This document shows, in pieces, positions 30,231 to 38,122 of a stretch of 64,000 nt of DNA. This DNA is from Streptomyces puniciscabiei (GTDB taxonomy: Bacteria; Actinomycetota; Actinomycetes; Streptomycetales; Streptomycetaceae), in contig NZ_VFNX01000001.1 in NCBI RefSeq assembly GCF_006715785.1, positions 372,001-436,000 on the forward strand, written 5' to 3'. Each line of letters begins with the position of its first letter. Position 1 is the stretch's first letter. The notes under the pieces are model-generated. The model was not told the origin of the DNA. It ran no database searches and saw nothing but the letters and a program-made list of their open reading frames with translations. The position numbers and the translations under genes are program-made.

Positions 30231-30796
30231 GGGCCCATCGCCTCCTGCAGGGATCGGCGTGCCCTGAACAGTCTGCCGCGTACCGTCTGCTCGCCGGTAC
30301 GCGTCACGTGCGCGATCTCCTTGTAGGGCAGGCCCTGCACCTCCCTCAGGATCCAGCAGACCCGCTGTCCGGCGTCCAGCTCGGCGAGTGCGCGGAACAG
30401 GGCGGCCGTGGCCGCGTCCTGCTCGGCGGTCCGGGCGGGCTGGCTCCACGCGTCGCCCGCCGCGGGTTCGGCGACGGCGTCCAGGGGGAGGGGCGGCGGC
30501 CGGCGGCGGCACATGGTCTGGCAGCGGTTGACGGTGATCCGGTACATCCAGGTGCGGAACTCCGCCCTGTGGCGGTATTCCGGCAGGTGGCGCCAGGCGC
30601 TGATGAAGGCGTCCTGAACGGCCTCCTCGGCGTCCTGGGGGTTGCCCAGCATGCAGCGGGCCAGGGTCAGGAGGGAGCGGCTGTGCCGCTGGACGAGAAC
30701 GGCGAAGGAGTCCTCGTCCCCCTCGGCCGCCCGTACCGCCAGCAGGCGGTCGGGCAGGTCGCACCCCAGTCGTGGGGAAGCAGTGCGTTCGATCAT
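30221..30796 (-). CDS. ECF-type RNA polymerase sigma factor
   Basis: A 191-residue extracytoplasmic-function sigma factor. Region 2: DSFAVLVQRHSRSLLTLARC, GNPQDAEEAVQDAFISAWRH and FRTWMYRITVNRCQ. Region 4: LAELDAGQRVCWILREVQGL, then YKEIAHVTRTGEQTVRGRLFRARRSL. ATG 30796 gives the family length. It probably reads the divergent Asp23 operon or its own promoter. Upstream is a sigma-B-like promoter (GCGT-N15-GGGTAC), indicating control by the general stress sigma factor. Confidence 0.92.
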   Translation of the reverse strand: MIERTASPRLGCDLPDRLLAVRAAEGDEDSFAVLVQRHSRSLLTLARCMLGNPQDAEEAVQDAFISAWRHLPEYRHRAEFRTWMYRITVNRCQTMCRRRPPPLPLDAVAEPAAGDAWSQPARTAEQDAATAALFRALAELDAGQRVCWILREVQGLPYKEIAHVTRTGEQTVRGRLFRARRSLQEAMGPWR

Positions 30797-30826
30797 GACG
30801 CTCCCACGCAGGCTCGGAACGAGCGT

Positions 30827-30851
30827 GTACCCCTGATACGAGTTGTGACGC
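30827..30851 (-). promoter_or_regulatory. Sigma-B-type promoter for the ECF sigma gene
   Basis: On the minus strand GCGT (30851-30848) is followed after 15 nt by GGGTAC (30832-30827), fitting the S. coelicolor sigma-B consensus GNNT-N14-16-GGGTAY that I recall. It ends 31 nt upstream of the ECF start codon. On the plus strand, GGAAC at 30816-30820 could be an ECF -35 element for the opposite operon, but its -10 partner is unclear. Confidence 0.5.
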
Positions 30852-30859
30852 ACATCACA
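30844..30859. promoter_or_regulatory. Crp-type palindrome TGTGA-N6-TCACA
   Basis: TGTGACGCACATCACA is a perfect match to the CRP-family consensus TGTGA-N6-TCACA. It lies midway in the 153-bp divergent region of the Asp23 cluster and overlaps the -35 element of the sigma-B-type promoter, so a bound Crp/Fnr-type protein could affect both operons. Confidence 0.5.
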
Positions 30860-30949
30860 TGCCAGACGCGTGAGGATTGTGCCGCCCGGTATGTCCAACG
30901 TTCGACGGGCGCCATTCCGGTGTCCGGCCGACCGATCGAGGCGACCGCC

Positions 30950-31447
30950 ATGACGGACAACATCACCAGCGTCGGCGGGGGCAGCCGGCCCGAAGCGGGC
31001 GTGAGCGCGCTCAAGGGCCGCACCGGGGCCGGGGCTCCGGCCGAGACACGGGGCAGGACCACCATCGCGGACGGTGTGGTGGCCAAGATCGCGGGCATGG
31101 CCGCCCGCGAGGTACCGGGCATCTACAACCTGGGCGCCGGCATGGCCCGCGCCTTCGGAGCCATGCGGGAACGCGTCCCCGGCGCAGGCGGAGGCGGAGG
31201 CGGAGCGGTCACCCGCGGCGTCAAGGTCGAGGTCGGGGAACGCCAGGCCGCGGTGGACCTGGACGTCGTCGTCGAGTACGGCGTCTCCATCGTCGACGTC
31301 GCGGGCGGCGTACGCACCAACGTCATCAGCGCCGTGGAGCGGATGACGGGCCTGGAGGTCGTCGAGGTGAACATCGCCGTCGACGACGTCCACCTGCCCG
31401 ACGACGAGGAGGAACAGACCGGACCGGACGAGGGCCGCGTGAGATGA
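30950..31447 (+). CDS. Asp23/Gls24 family envelope stress protein
   Basis: A 165-residue cytoplasmic, membrane-associated protein. The Asp23 core is clear: GRTTIADGVVAKIAGMAARE, then VPGIYNLG, VTRGVKVEVGERQAAVDLDV, VVEYGVSIVDVAGGVRTNVI and MTGLEVVEVNIAVDDVHLPD. The N-terminal 40 residues are disordered and Gly-rich. ATG 30950 is the first start consistent with the family. It leads a six-gene plus-strand operon; the next gene begins 84 bp on. Confidence 0.92.
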   Translation: MTDNITSVGGGSRPEAGVSALKGRTGAGAPAETRGRTTIADGVVAKIAGMAAREVPGIYNLGAGMARAFGAMRERVPGAGGGGGGAVTRGVKVEVGERQAAVDLDVVVEYGVSIVDVAGGVRTNVISAVERMTGLEVVEVNIAVDDVHLPDDEEEQTGPDEGRVR

Positions 31448-31531
31448 CCGCTGCCGGGAGCACCGCCGTGTCCTCGGGCCCGAGCGGATGATCACGGCGA
31501 GAGAGACGCTCGCGAGACGGGTGAGTGCGAG

Positions 31532-31699
31532 ATGAACACAGCAACGACGGGACTCGCGGCCGGCATGGCCCTCGGCTTCGCCGGCTACTTCGGCGGCTTC
31601 TGGGCGTTTCTGCTGGTGCTGGTCCTGGGTGCGGCGGGGCTGATCGTCGGCCTCGTCGTACAGGGCGACCTCGACCTCCGGACACGGAGGCAGCGGTGA
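31532..31699 (+). CDS. DUF2273-like small membrane protein
   Basis: A 55-residue protein with one or two membrane helices (AGMALGFAGYFGGFWAFLLV, then LVLGAAGLIVGLVVQ) and a short Arg-rich tail. Its size, Gly-rich helices and place between two Asp23 genes match DUF2273 peptides of Asp23/AmaP operons. ATG 31532 lies behind a weak ribosome site; the stop overlaps the next GTG start (GTGA). Confidence 0.7.
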   Translation: MNTATTGLAAGMALGFAGYFGGFWAFLLVLVLGAAGLIVGLVVQGDLDLRTRRQR

Positions 31700-32103
31700 A
31701 GACCCGGCCCGGTTCCCCCGGTGAGGGGTCGGGCCCGCCGGCACCGGCCGCCGGGCTGCCGCCCCCGGCCGAGCGGGGCGCCACCGTCATCCCGGACAGG
31801 GTGGTCGCCCGTATCGCCGCGCAGGCCGCGCGCGCGGCGCAGGCGCGGCGCGCCGCGGTACCGCCCGATCGGGGCGGACCTGCGGCACCCCAAGCCTCCG
31901 CCGCCGTCCGTACCGGATCGGTGCGCCTGCATCTGACCATGGACCTGCCCTACCCCACCGACATCCCCCGTGTCTGCGAGCGGATCCAGCGGGACGTCGC
32001 CGAACGGGTCGCCCAGCTGACCGGGCTGCGGGTGGGAGAGGTCCTTCTCACCGTCCGGCGGCTGGTGACCGCCGCCGATGCGGGCCGGGGGCGGGTCCGG
32101 TGA
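31696..32103 (+). CDS. Second Asp23/Gls24-like protein
   Basis: A 135-residue protein starting at GTG 31696, overlapping the previous stop by 4 bp. A Pro/Ala-rich N-terminus is followed by IPDRVVARIAAQAARAAQ and a C-terminal Asp23 half: GSVRLHLTMDLPYPTDIPRV, CERIQRDVAERVAQLTGLRV, GEVLLTVRRL. The first Asp23 beta-strand pair appears shortened. It may form mixed Asp23 assemblies with the protein at 30950. Confidence 0.75.
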   Translation: MKTRPGSPGEGSGPPAPAAGLPPPAERGATVIPDRVVARIAAQAARAAQARRAAVPPDRGGPAAPQASAAVRTGSVRLHLTMDLPYPTDIPRVCERIQRDVAERVAQLTGLRVGEVLLTVRRLVTAADAGRGRVR

Positions 32104-32155
32104 GCGGCCGGGCGGCCCGGGTCACCGGGCACGCCGTGCAGGAAGGGCGATCGTG

Positions 32156-32842
32156 ATGACATCCGGTCCACATCCCCCGGGCCGCGGCTCCGCGTCGTCC
32201 GGGCACCGTGCCGCAGTGCCGCTGACGAAGGAGCCCGATCCTCCCGAACGCGACGTGTCCCCCTCGGACCTCACAGCCGGTGAGCACGAAGGAGGGCACC
32301 GAACCCGTCGCAAGTGGTCGGCGCGCAGCGTCACGGCGGCGCTGGTCGCCGCGGTGATCCTCGTGGCCGCGGTCGCGACGCTCGTCGACGTCGTCGCCGT
32401 ACGGGCGGGACGTCCGGCCACGGCCTGGCGACGGCACCTGGCCGACGAACTGGCGACCCGCCCGGTGGACGACGTATGGATGCTGACGGGGGCCGCCGTG
32501 GCCGCCGCCGTCGGCGTCTGGCTGATCGTCCTGGCCCTCACCCCCGGTCAGCGACGCTGGCTGCCCCTGCGCTCACCCGCCGGCTGCCCGCGACTGCGGG
32601 CCTTCGTGGACCGCAACAGCGCCGCCGTCCTGTTGCGCGACGCCGCCATGCGGGTCCCCGGAGTCGGCGCGGCGCACGTCCTGGTGGGCCGCCACCGCAT
32701 CAAAGCCCGCGCGGACGTCCGCTTCCGAGACCCCCGACAGGTGAAGGACGACCTCACCGCCGTCCTCGACGAGGAGCGCGACCGGCTTGCCCTCGCCCGT
32801 CCTCCCCGCATCGCCGTACGGACGCGGCGACGCACCCGCTGA
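32156..32842 (+). CDS. DUF6286 family membrane protein
   Basis: A 228-residue protein with a disordered charged N-terminus, two membrane helices (SVTAALVAAVILVAAVATLV and WMLTGAAVAAAVGVWLIVLAL) and a C-terminal soluble domain with LLRDAAMRVPGVGAAHVLVG and KARADVRFRDPRQVKDDL. This is the layout of Streptomyces DUF6286 proteins, which I know to sit in Asp23 operons and which resemble AmaP. ATG 32156 follows GGAAGG. Confidence 0.8.
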   Translation: MTSGPHPPGRGSASSGHRAAVPLTKEPDPPERDVSPSDLTAGEHEGGHRTRRKWSARSVTAALVAAVILVAAVATLVDVVAVRAGRPATAWRRHLADELATRPVDDVWMLTGAAVAAAVGVWLIVLALTPGQRRWLPLRSPAGCPRLRAFVDRNSAAVLLRDAAMRVPGVGAAHVLVGRHRIKARADVRFRDPRQVKDDLTAVLDEERDRLALARPPRIAVRTRRRTR

Positions 32843-32870
32843 CACAAGACCCGCAGCACCGGAGCCCGCC

Positions 32871-33479
32871 ATGACGCCGCGATCCGCTCTCAACCGCACC
32901 CTGCTGGCCCTCGCCGGGCTGGTCCTCCTCGGCGGCGGACTGCTCATCCTCTTCGCCGGGCTCGACCTCTACAGGCGGCACGATCTGGCCCCGCCCGCCG
33001 GCTGGCCCCTGACCACCCCGGCCGACGTCCTGCTCGGCTCCGCCGACCGGGCCCGCTGGAGCAGCCAGGGCTGGTGGTGGTGGCCCGCGGTCATCGCCGC
33101 CCTCGTCCTCACCGCCCTCCTCGCCCTGTGGTGGCTGCTCGCCCAGCTGAGCCGACACCGCCCCGGCTCCCTGCCCGTCGGCGGCATACCCCCGCAGGAA
33201 GGCGTCGAACTGCGCGACCGCGCACTCAGCGAAGCGATCGCGAACGAAGCCGGTGCCCTGCCAGGGGTAGGCCATGCGGCCGTAGTCATCACCGGCCGAC
33301 CGGCCCGCCACCGCACCCGCATCGACCTCACCCTCACCCCCGAGGGCACGCCCGGCGCCACTCTCGGTGCCCTGTGCGAAGGCCCGATCGGCACCGCGCG
33401 TCGGTCCACCGGCCTCACCGACATGCCAACCGAGGTCCGCCTACAGGTCAGCCGCCACGGACCACACCGCGTGGAGTGA
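32871..33479 (+). CDS. AmaP-like membrane anchor of the Asp23 operon
   Basis: A 202-residue protein with two membrane helices (TLLALAGLVLLGGGLLILFAG and WWWWPAVIAALVLTALLALW) and a C-terminal soluble domain containing ALSEAIANEAGALPGVGHAA and RHRTRIDLTLTPEGTPGATL. Its topology matches AmaP, the anchor that holds Asp23 at the membrane. ATG 32871 lies 29 bp after the DUF6286 stop. The last part reads LTDMPTEVRLQVSRHGPHRVE. Confidence 0.8.
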   Translation: MTPRSALNRTLLALAGLVLLGGGLLILFAGLDLYRRHDLAPPAGWPLTTPADVLLGSADRARWSSQGWWWWPAVIAALVLTALLALWWLLAQLSRHRPGSLPVGGIPPQEGVELRDRALSEAIANEAGALPGVGHAAVVITGRPARHRTRIDLTLTPEGTPGATLGALCEGPIGTARRSTGLTDMPTEVRLQVSRHGPHRVE

Positions 33480-33564
33480 GGAGGAGATCGGCCGTTCCCG
33501 CCGACGCCCTTGCGGCCCATAGCAGTTCGCGGGCGCGCCGGCACCACTCCCCGAAGGAGAGATC

Positions 33565-33720
33565 ATGATCATCCTGGGCGTCATTCTGCTCGTCGTCGGC
33601 TTCCTCACCGGCCTGTCCATCCTGTGGACCATCGGGATCATCCTGCTGGTCGTGGGAGCCATCCTGTGGATCCTCGGCGCGATGGGACACGCCGTCGCCG
33701 GTCGACGCCACTACTGGTAG
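33565..33720 (+). CDS. DUF6131 family small membrane protein
   Basis: A 51-residue protein of two closely spaced hydrophobic helices (MIILGVILLVVGFLTGLSIL and WTIGIILLVVGAILWILGA) and a short tail ending GRRHYW. I recognise this as the small DUF6131 family of actinobacteria, function unknown. ATG 33565 has GAAGGAGA at ideal spacing. It closes the Asp23 operon. Confidence 0.85.
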   Translation: MIILGVILLVVGFLTGLSILWTIGIILLVVGAILWILGAMGHAVAGRRHYW

Positions 33721-34072
33721 GCGGGGTCGGTTGCCCTGCAGGGCAGTGATCCATGCTGCGGGCAGGCCGGCAGACGGCGCGGACCCCACCAAGATGTTCG
33801 CGGCGGCGGACGACGACGGCGAAGAGGTCGATCCGGCTGAGGCCGCCGCCGGTGCTGACCAGCCGCCGCGGCTCGGCCGGGGCGCGCCCGGTGGCTGTTG
33901 TGCCGGTCCTCGCCGCACGAGCGCACGGCCGACTCGATGGGGAGTCGGTGGATCGACCCCCACGATCCGGGCGGGAGTTCCCCACCGCGTCGACCGGTGA
34001 GTCTCCGTCGGGAGTTCGTATGCACAGCACCTTCGTGAAGATCCGCCAGAACGTCCCCCCCGGGCCACGGCG
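33721..34072. other. Gene-free stretch between DUF6131 and a phosphatase
   Basis: No frame here has a convincing start, ribosome site or family match, although the minus strand stays open for long runs. It should contain the promoter of the phosphatase at 34073, but no clear -35/-10 pair was seen. Confidence 0.4.
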
Positions 34073-35314
34073 ATGACGGGCGGTGAGGGGCAAGGACCCG
34101 CGGAAGGCTCCACCCGGTCGGAGCGCTTCGGGGAGGAGTTTCTGGGAATCCTGCTGGACCAGGGGCACGAGCTGCCGCCGCACCAGCTCGGTCCGCTCGT
34201 CGCACGGCAGATCGGCAGGCTCGACGGCCGCGAGACCTCGCTCTTCCTGCAGGACTACGGCCAGGTGTGGCTCGTCCCCCTGCCGGGCGACGGGCTGGCA
34301 GCCGGGGAACCGCAGCCGATCGACGGCTCCGATGCCGGTCGTGCCTTCCAGGAGGCGCGTCCCGTCGAGGTGCCGCAGGCCGGCGGTGTACGGGTCTATA
34401 TGCCCCTGCTGGACGGTGGCGACCAGGTGGGCGTCCTGGCCGTCACCCTGGACCGCGTCCACGACGACGAGCGACGGCTGCTGCGCAGGCTCGCCTCGCT
34501 CGTGGCCGACATGCTGGTGACCAAGCACGGTTACACCGATCTGTTCTTCCGGCTGCGCCGCAGAGAACCGATGAGTGTGGCGGCGGAGATCCAGTGGTCG
34601 CTGCTGCCACCGCTGGCGATGTCCACGCCCCGGGTCGAGCTGGCCGGGATGCTGGAACCCGCCTACGACGTGGCCGGCGACAGCTTCGACTACGCCCTCA
34701 ACGGCGATGTCCTGCATGTGGCCATGGTCGACGCGATGGGCCACGGACTGGACGCCGCCACGATGGCCACGGTGGTCATCGGAGCCTACCGGCATGCCCG
34801 GCGCATCAGCGTCGGCCTGTCGGAGATCTATACGTTCATGGACCGGGCCGTCGCCGATCAGTTCGGCCCCGACCACTTCGTGACCGCTCAGATGATGCGG
34901 CTCAACACGGCAACGGGCAGGCTTCAGTGGGTCAACGCCGGACATCCCGCTCCTCTGTTGATCCGTGGACACCGTGTCGTACGACGGCTGCAGGGCCCGA
35001 CGACGCTGCCCGTCGGCTTCGGCGGTCACGAGCCCCGGATCAGTGAAGTGGCTCTCATCCCCGGCGACCGGATCCTGTGCTTCACCGACGGACTGATAGA
35101 GGAGCGCGATGTCGGCGGTGAGGAATTCAGTGAGGAGCAGCTCATCGGGTGGGTGAACCGCCTTGAGCCCACGGCCCAACAGATCCGGACGGTGGCGCGC
35201 TCCCTCTCCCACACGCTGCAACGGGCGCGGGGCGGGATCACGACGGACGATGCGACGCTCCTGCTGATCGAATGGCGCGGGAGCGCCACCGACGACCTCG
35301 CCCTCCCGGAGTGA
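34073..35314 (+). CDS. SpoIIE-type PP2C phosphatase with N-terminal GAF-like sensor
   Basis: A 413-residue RsbU/SpoIIE-type serine phosphatase. The first 160 residues form a GAF-like domain (LFLQDYGQVWLVPLP, RVYMPLLDGGDQVGVLAVTL); the catalytic domain has AGDSFDYALNGDVLHVAMVD, AMGHGLDAATMATV, NAGHPAPLL, ILCFTDGLIEERDVGG and TTDDATLLLIEW, with the metal-site Asp residues intact. It should dephosphorylate a STAS antagonist and release a stress sigma factor. It resembles the phosphatase at 26390 across its whole length. The codon before the start gives only a weak ribosome site (CGGCGATG). Confidence 0.87.
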   Translation: MTGGEGQGPAEGSTRSERFGEEFLGILLDQGHELPPHQLGPLVARQIGRLDGRETSLFLQDYGQVWLVPLPGDGLAAGEPQPIDGSDAGRAFQEARPVEVPQAGGVRVYMPLLDGGDQVGVLAVTLDRVHDDERRLLRRLASLVADMLVTKHGYTDLFFRLRRREPMSVAAEIQWSLLPPLAMSTPRVELAGMLEPAYDVAGDSFDYALNGDVLHVAMVDAMGHGLDAATMATVVIGAYRHARRISVGLSEIYTFMDRAVADQFGPDHFVTAQMMRLNTATGRLQWVNAGHPAPLLIRGHRVVRRLQGPTTLPVGFGGHEPRISEVALIPGDRILCFTDGLIEERDVGGEEFSEEQLIGWVNRLEPTAQQIRTVARSLSHTLQRARGGITTDDATLLLIEWRGSATDDLALPE

Positions 35315-35376
35315 GCCGGCCTCCCACCCCCAGGGAAAGGCCGACGGCACGCAGCCTTTCCCCCACCGCCGATCTC

Positions 35377-35982
35377 TCACACTCCTGCTGCCGCGGTGGG
35401 CACGTGACGGGTGACCGGTCCGTCAGGAGTGCGTGAGGCGGGGTGGGGGGCGTCGTGTCCGCCTTCGGAGTCCCAGACCGCCTCCCGGAGCGAGTCCGAG
35501 TCGGCCGCTGCCTCTGCCGCGGCCCGGAAACGTTCGGCCTCATGGATCAGGCCGGTCGCCGTGAGGCTCCGCGACGGGTCGGTGGCCGTGGCCATGAGCC
35601 GGGCCGCGGTGGCCGGGGCTGTCTCCGGTGGGATCACCAGCAGGTCCCAGCGGCCGAAGGTGTGGGACAGCAGCAACAGCTTGTGGGGGTCCTGCCCGGC
35701 GTTGGACCAGCCGACGCGCACCATGTGGCCGTGCGCGGGCACTTCACCCGGGATGACCGGCCACAACGTGCGGCTCACCGCTATCCGGGTGATCCGCCCC
35801 CACAGCGGGTCGAGACATTCGACGAGCGCCGGGAGCTCCTCCGTCAGGTTGCGCGAACGGGGCCACCAGGCACCGTCGATCAGGGCCGGAGGGGCGCCGG
35901 CCCGCGCCAGCGTGAGTCGGAGCGGTGACGAAGAAGGGGCCCGGTCTCCGACTGCGGGTGTGAACGGAATGGTCGCGGTCAT
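35377..35982 (-). CDS. DUF5994 family protein, paralog 1
   Basis: A 201-residue soluble protein with the DUF5994 signature IDGAWWPRSRNL, LWGRITRIAVSRTLWPVIPG, and a C-terminal HKLLLLSHTFGRWDLLVIPP. The function of the family is unknown; it is common in Streptomyces and often near stress genes. ATG 35982 overlaps the stop of a 35-codon leader frame (ATGA), so translation is probably coupled. It converges with the phosphatase at 34073. Confidence 0.85.
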   Translation of the reverse strand: MTATIPFTPAVGDRAPSSSPLRLTLARAGAPPALIDGAWWPRSRNLTEELPALVECLDPLWGRITRIAVSRTLWPVIPGEVPAHGHMVRVGWSNAGQDPHKLLLLSHTFGRWDLLVIPPETAPATAARLMATATDPSRSLTATGLIHEAERFRAAAEAAADSDSLREAVWDSEGGHDAPHPASRTPDGPVTRHVPTAAAGV

Positions 35983-36086
35983 GACGCGGACCCAACCCCG
36001 GGCCGGTCACGGTCGGCCCGGTTGCCATGAATCGCCGAGAACGACCCGGCGTGGAAGCCGGTGTACGAGATGCTCTCGGTAATCAC
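35979..36086 (-). CDS. Conserved leader peptide upstream of DUF5994 paralog 1
   Basis: A 35-residue frame begins at GTG 36086 with GAGGAG 8 nt upstream and ends in a TGA overlapping the DUF5994 ATG. It reads MITESISYTGFHAGSFSAIH and continues to GVGSAS. Residues TE-IS-TGFHAGS-SA recur in the same position before the oppositely oriented paralog 2. Conservation, ribosome site and start/stop overlap support real translation; the function is unknown. Confidence 0.55.
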   Translation of the reverse strand: MITESISYTGFHAGSFSAIHGNRADRDRPGVGSAS

Positions 36087-36328
36087 CAGGATACTCCTCG
36101 CCGAGGCCCGGCGGACTGGCGGGGAGTGACGGGCTGAACGGAACAACACACGTCACACAGCCAGGGGAGTGCTGGGCCGGGGCATGCGGGCCGCGTCGGG
36201 CGTGAGACCGGTCCGGGAGCCGGCATACGAAGGGCCCCGGCGCCCTCGGCCCACTGCCGCCGGTATCGACAGCCGTTTCACGGAATGCGGCGGCGTCTCC
36301 ACAACCGCCCCGGCGCGTGCGGAGTACC

Positions 36329-36436
36329 GTGGACACCACCGAGGGCATTTCGCACACCGGCTTCCACGCCGGGTCGTCCTCGGCGAGAGACGAAACCCGG
36401 GTCGCCGCCGAGGCGGCCCGGAGACGGGTCCGCATC
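36329..36436 (+). other. Leader-like coding sequence fused in frame to DUF5994 paralog 2
   Basis: From GTG 36329, preceded by CGGAG, the frame reads MDTTEGISHTGFHAGSSSAR and runs without a stop into the DUF5994 protein at 36437. It matches the separate leader at 35979-36086 over TE-IS-TGFHAGS-SA. Here the peptide may be an N-terminal extension rather than a leader. Confidence 0.5.
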
Positions 36437-37021
36437 ATGTCGGCGACCTTGCATCAACCCCTGCCACACCACGAGCCCGTCGCAGCCCCGGCCGCGCGTC
36501 TCGCGCTGAAGACCGACGGCCCGTCGCGCGGCCTCCTGGACGGTGCCTGGTGGCCCCGCTCCCGGGACCTGCTGAGCGAGCTGCCCGCACTGACCGATGT
36601 GCTGGACCCTCTGTGGGGCCGCATCACCCGCATCGCCGTCAACCCGAAGTACTGGCCGGTCATCCCGCACGAGGTCCCCGTGGGCGGTCATGTCGTCAAG
36701 GTCGGATGGTTCACCCCGGAGATCGACCCGCACAAGCTGCTGCTGCTCTCCTACGGCACCGGCCGCTGGGACCTGCTGGTCATCCCGCCCGAGACCGAGA
36801 CGGAGTCGGCGGCCCGCCTGATGGCGGCCGCGTCCGACTACGACGGCCCACCGCTGACCGCAAGCGCTCTCATCGCCGCGGACGAGACCCGGCACGCCGT
36901 CTCCGCCGCCGACCGGCCACTCGAACCGGACGAGGCAGGGAAGCACGAGGAGGACGGCCCCGCCTCAGCGGCCGTTCCGGCACGGACGGATCGCGCCAGT
37001 CGCCTGGTCATCGGCATGTGA
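36437..37021 (+). CDS. DUF5994 family protein, paralog 2
   Basis: A 194-residue soluble protein with LDGAWWPRSRDLLSELPALT, LWGRITRIAVNPKYWPVIPH and HKLLLLSYGTGRWDLLVIPP, the best match to the family pattern in this window. ATG 36437 (MSATLHQPLPHHE) aligns with the start of paralog 1 (MTATIPF), but translation could instead start at GTG 36329 and include the leader. The C-terminal 45 residues are acidic and disordered. It is divergent from paralog 1. Confidence 0.85.
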   Translation: MSATLHQPLPHHEPVAAPAARLALKTDGPSRGLLDGAWWPRSRDLLSELPALTDVLDPLWGRITRIAVNPKYWPVIPHEVPVGGHVVKVGWFTPEIDPHKLLLLSYGTGRWDLLVIPPETETESAARLMAAASDYDGPPLTASALIAADETRHAVSAADRPLEPDEAGKHEEDGPASAAVPARTDRASRLVIGM

Positions 37022-37144
37022 GACGGCCGCCACGACCGGTGCCTTCACGGGTTTCGGACCTGCCTCACGAGCCGGCGCAGGCACATGCAGGGGTTTCGAC
37101 CGGCGAGTCTCCGCCCCACGTGGTCCTCGTTCGAGGAGCAGTAC

Positions 37145-38008
37145 ATGCAAGCCCTGATCGTTCTCATCGTCGTGATCGGCCTTCTGGCCGTCCTGGCCCT
37201 CGCCCTGTCCGTGAAGGTCGTCAAGCAGTACGAGAAGGGAGTGCTGTTCCGCTTCGGCCGACTCGTCGGAACACGCTCCCCGGGGCTGCGGTTCATCATC
37301 CCGTTCGTCGACACCCTGCACCGAGTGTCGCTGCGGGTCGTCACCATGCCGATCCAGTCCCAGGGCATCATCACCCGGGACAACGTGAGCGTGGACGTGT
37401 CGGCGGTCGCCTACTTCCGGGTCGTCGACGCCGTGAAGTCGGTCGTCGCCGTGGAGAACGTCGACGCGGCGATCAACCAGATCGCCCAGACCACCCTGCG
37501 GAAGGTCGTCGGCCGGCACACGCTCGACGAGACGCTGTCGGAGACGGACCGTATCAACCTGGACATCCGCCAGATCCTCGACGTCACCACCGTCGACTGG
37601 GGTGTGCAGGTCACGCTGGTCGAGCTCAAGGACATCCAGCTGCCCGACACCATGAAGCGCGCCATGGCCCGCCAGGCCGAGGCCGAGCGGGAGAAGCGAG
37701 CGAAGATCATCAACGCGGAGGGCGAGTCCCTGGCCGCAGCCGCGCTCGGCGACGCCTCGGACACCATGATGGCCCACCCCCTGGCGCTTCAACTGCGCAA
37801 TCTGCAGAGCCTGGTGGAGATCGGAGTCGACCAGAACACCACCGTCGTCTTCCCGGCCCCCCTCATGAGCACGATCGGCGAGCTCGGCTCCTTCCTCGCC
37901 CGGGAAACCGCTGCCGCCGCACCCGCCGCGGCAGCGCCACCGGACGGCACCGGCCGCACCCACACGTCCCTCAGCCCGGCAGGCAGCGCGCCCGGCACCG
38001 CGGCGTGA
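37145..38008 (+). CDS. SPFH/band-7 (slipin-like) membrane protein
   Basis: A 287-residue stomatin/slipin homolog, a membrane scaffold of lipid microdomains. One N-terminal helix (ALIVLIVVIGLLAVLALALS), then the SPFH domain: VKVVKQYEKGVLFRFGRLVG, PIQSQGIITRDNVSVDVSAV, AYFRVVD, LRKVVGRHTLDETLSE; a coiled coil (MARQAEAEREKRAKIINAEG) and an Ala/Pro-rich tail. ATG 37145 is preceded by GAGGAG. In the context of Asp23 and phosphatase genes it may serve membrane-stress tolerance. Confidence 0.9.
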   Translation: MQALIVLIVVIGLLAVLALALSVKVVKQYEKGVLFRFGRLVGTRSPGLRFIIPFVDTLHRVSLRVVTMPIQSQGIITRDNVSVDVSAVAYFRVVDAVKSVVAVENVDAAINQIAQTTLRKVVGRHTLDETLSETDRINLDIRQILDVTTVDWGVQVTLVELKDIQLPDTMKRAMARQAEAEREKRAKIINAEGESLAAAALGDASDTMMAHPLALQLRNLQSLVEIGVDQNTTVVFPAPLMSTIGELGSFLARETAAAAPAAAAPPDGTGRTHTSLSPAGSAPGTAA

Positions 38009-38122
38009 AGCCGACCACGGCCCGAGCGATGCACCAGGGAGGATCCGTGACCGTCGCCTGTCGCGCGCGTCCTCCGGGCACCGGCTGATGATGGGGGTAC
38101 GGCCGAACACGCGGAGCTGATC

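Noticed and set aside
36169..38088. A 639-codon plus-strand open frame across DUF5994 paralog 2 and the band-7 gene
   Set aside because: The composition is Arg/Pro/Gly-rich and without domains; the two proteins in another frame match known families.
38091..38100. GGGTAC before the GNAT-AAA+ gene as a sigma-B promoter
   Set aside because: No GNNT element lies 14-16 nt upstream, so only the -10 half matches.
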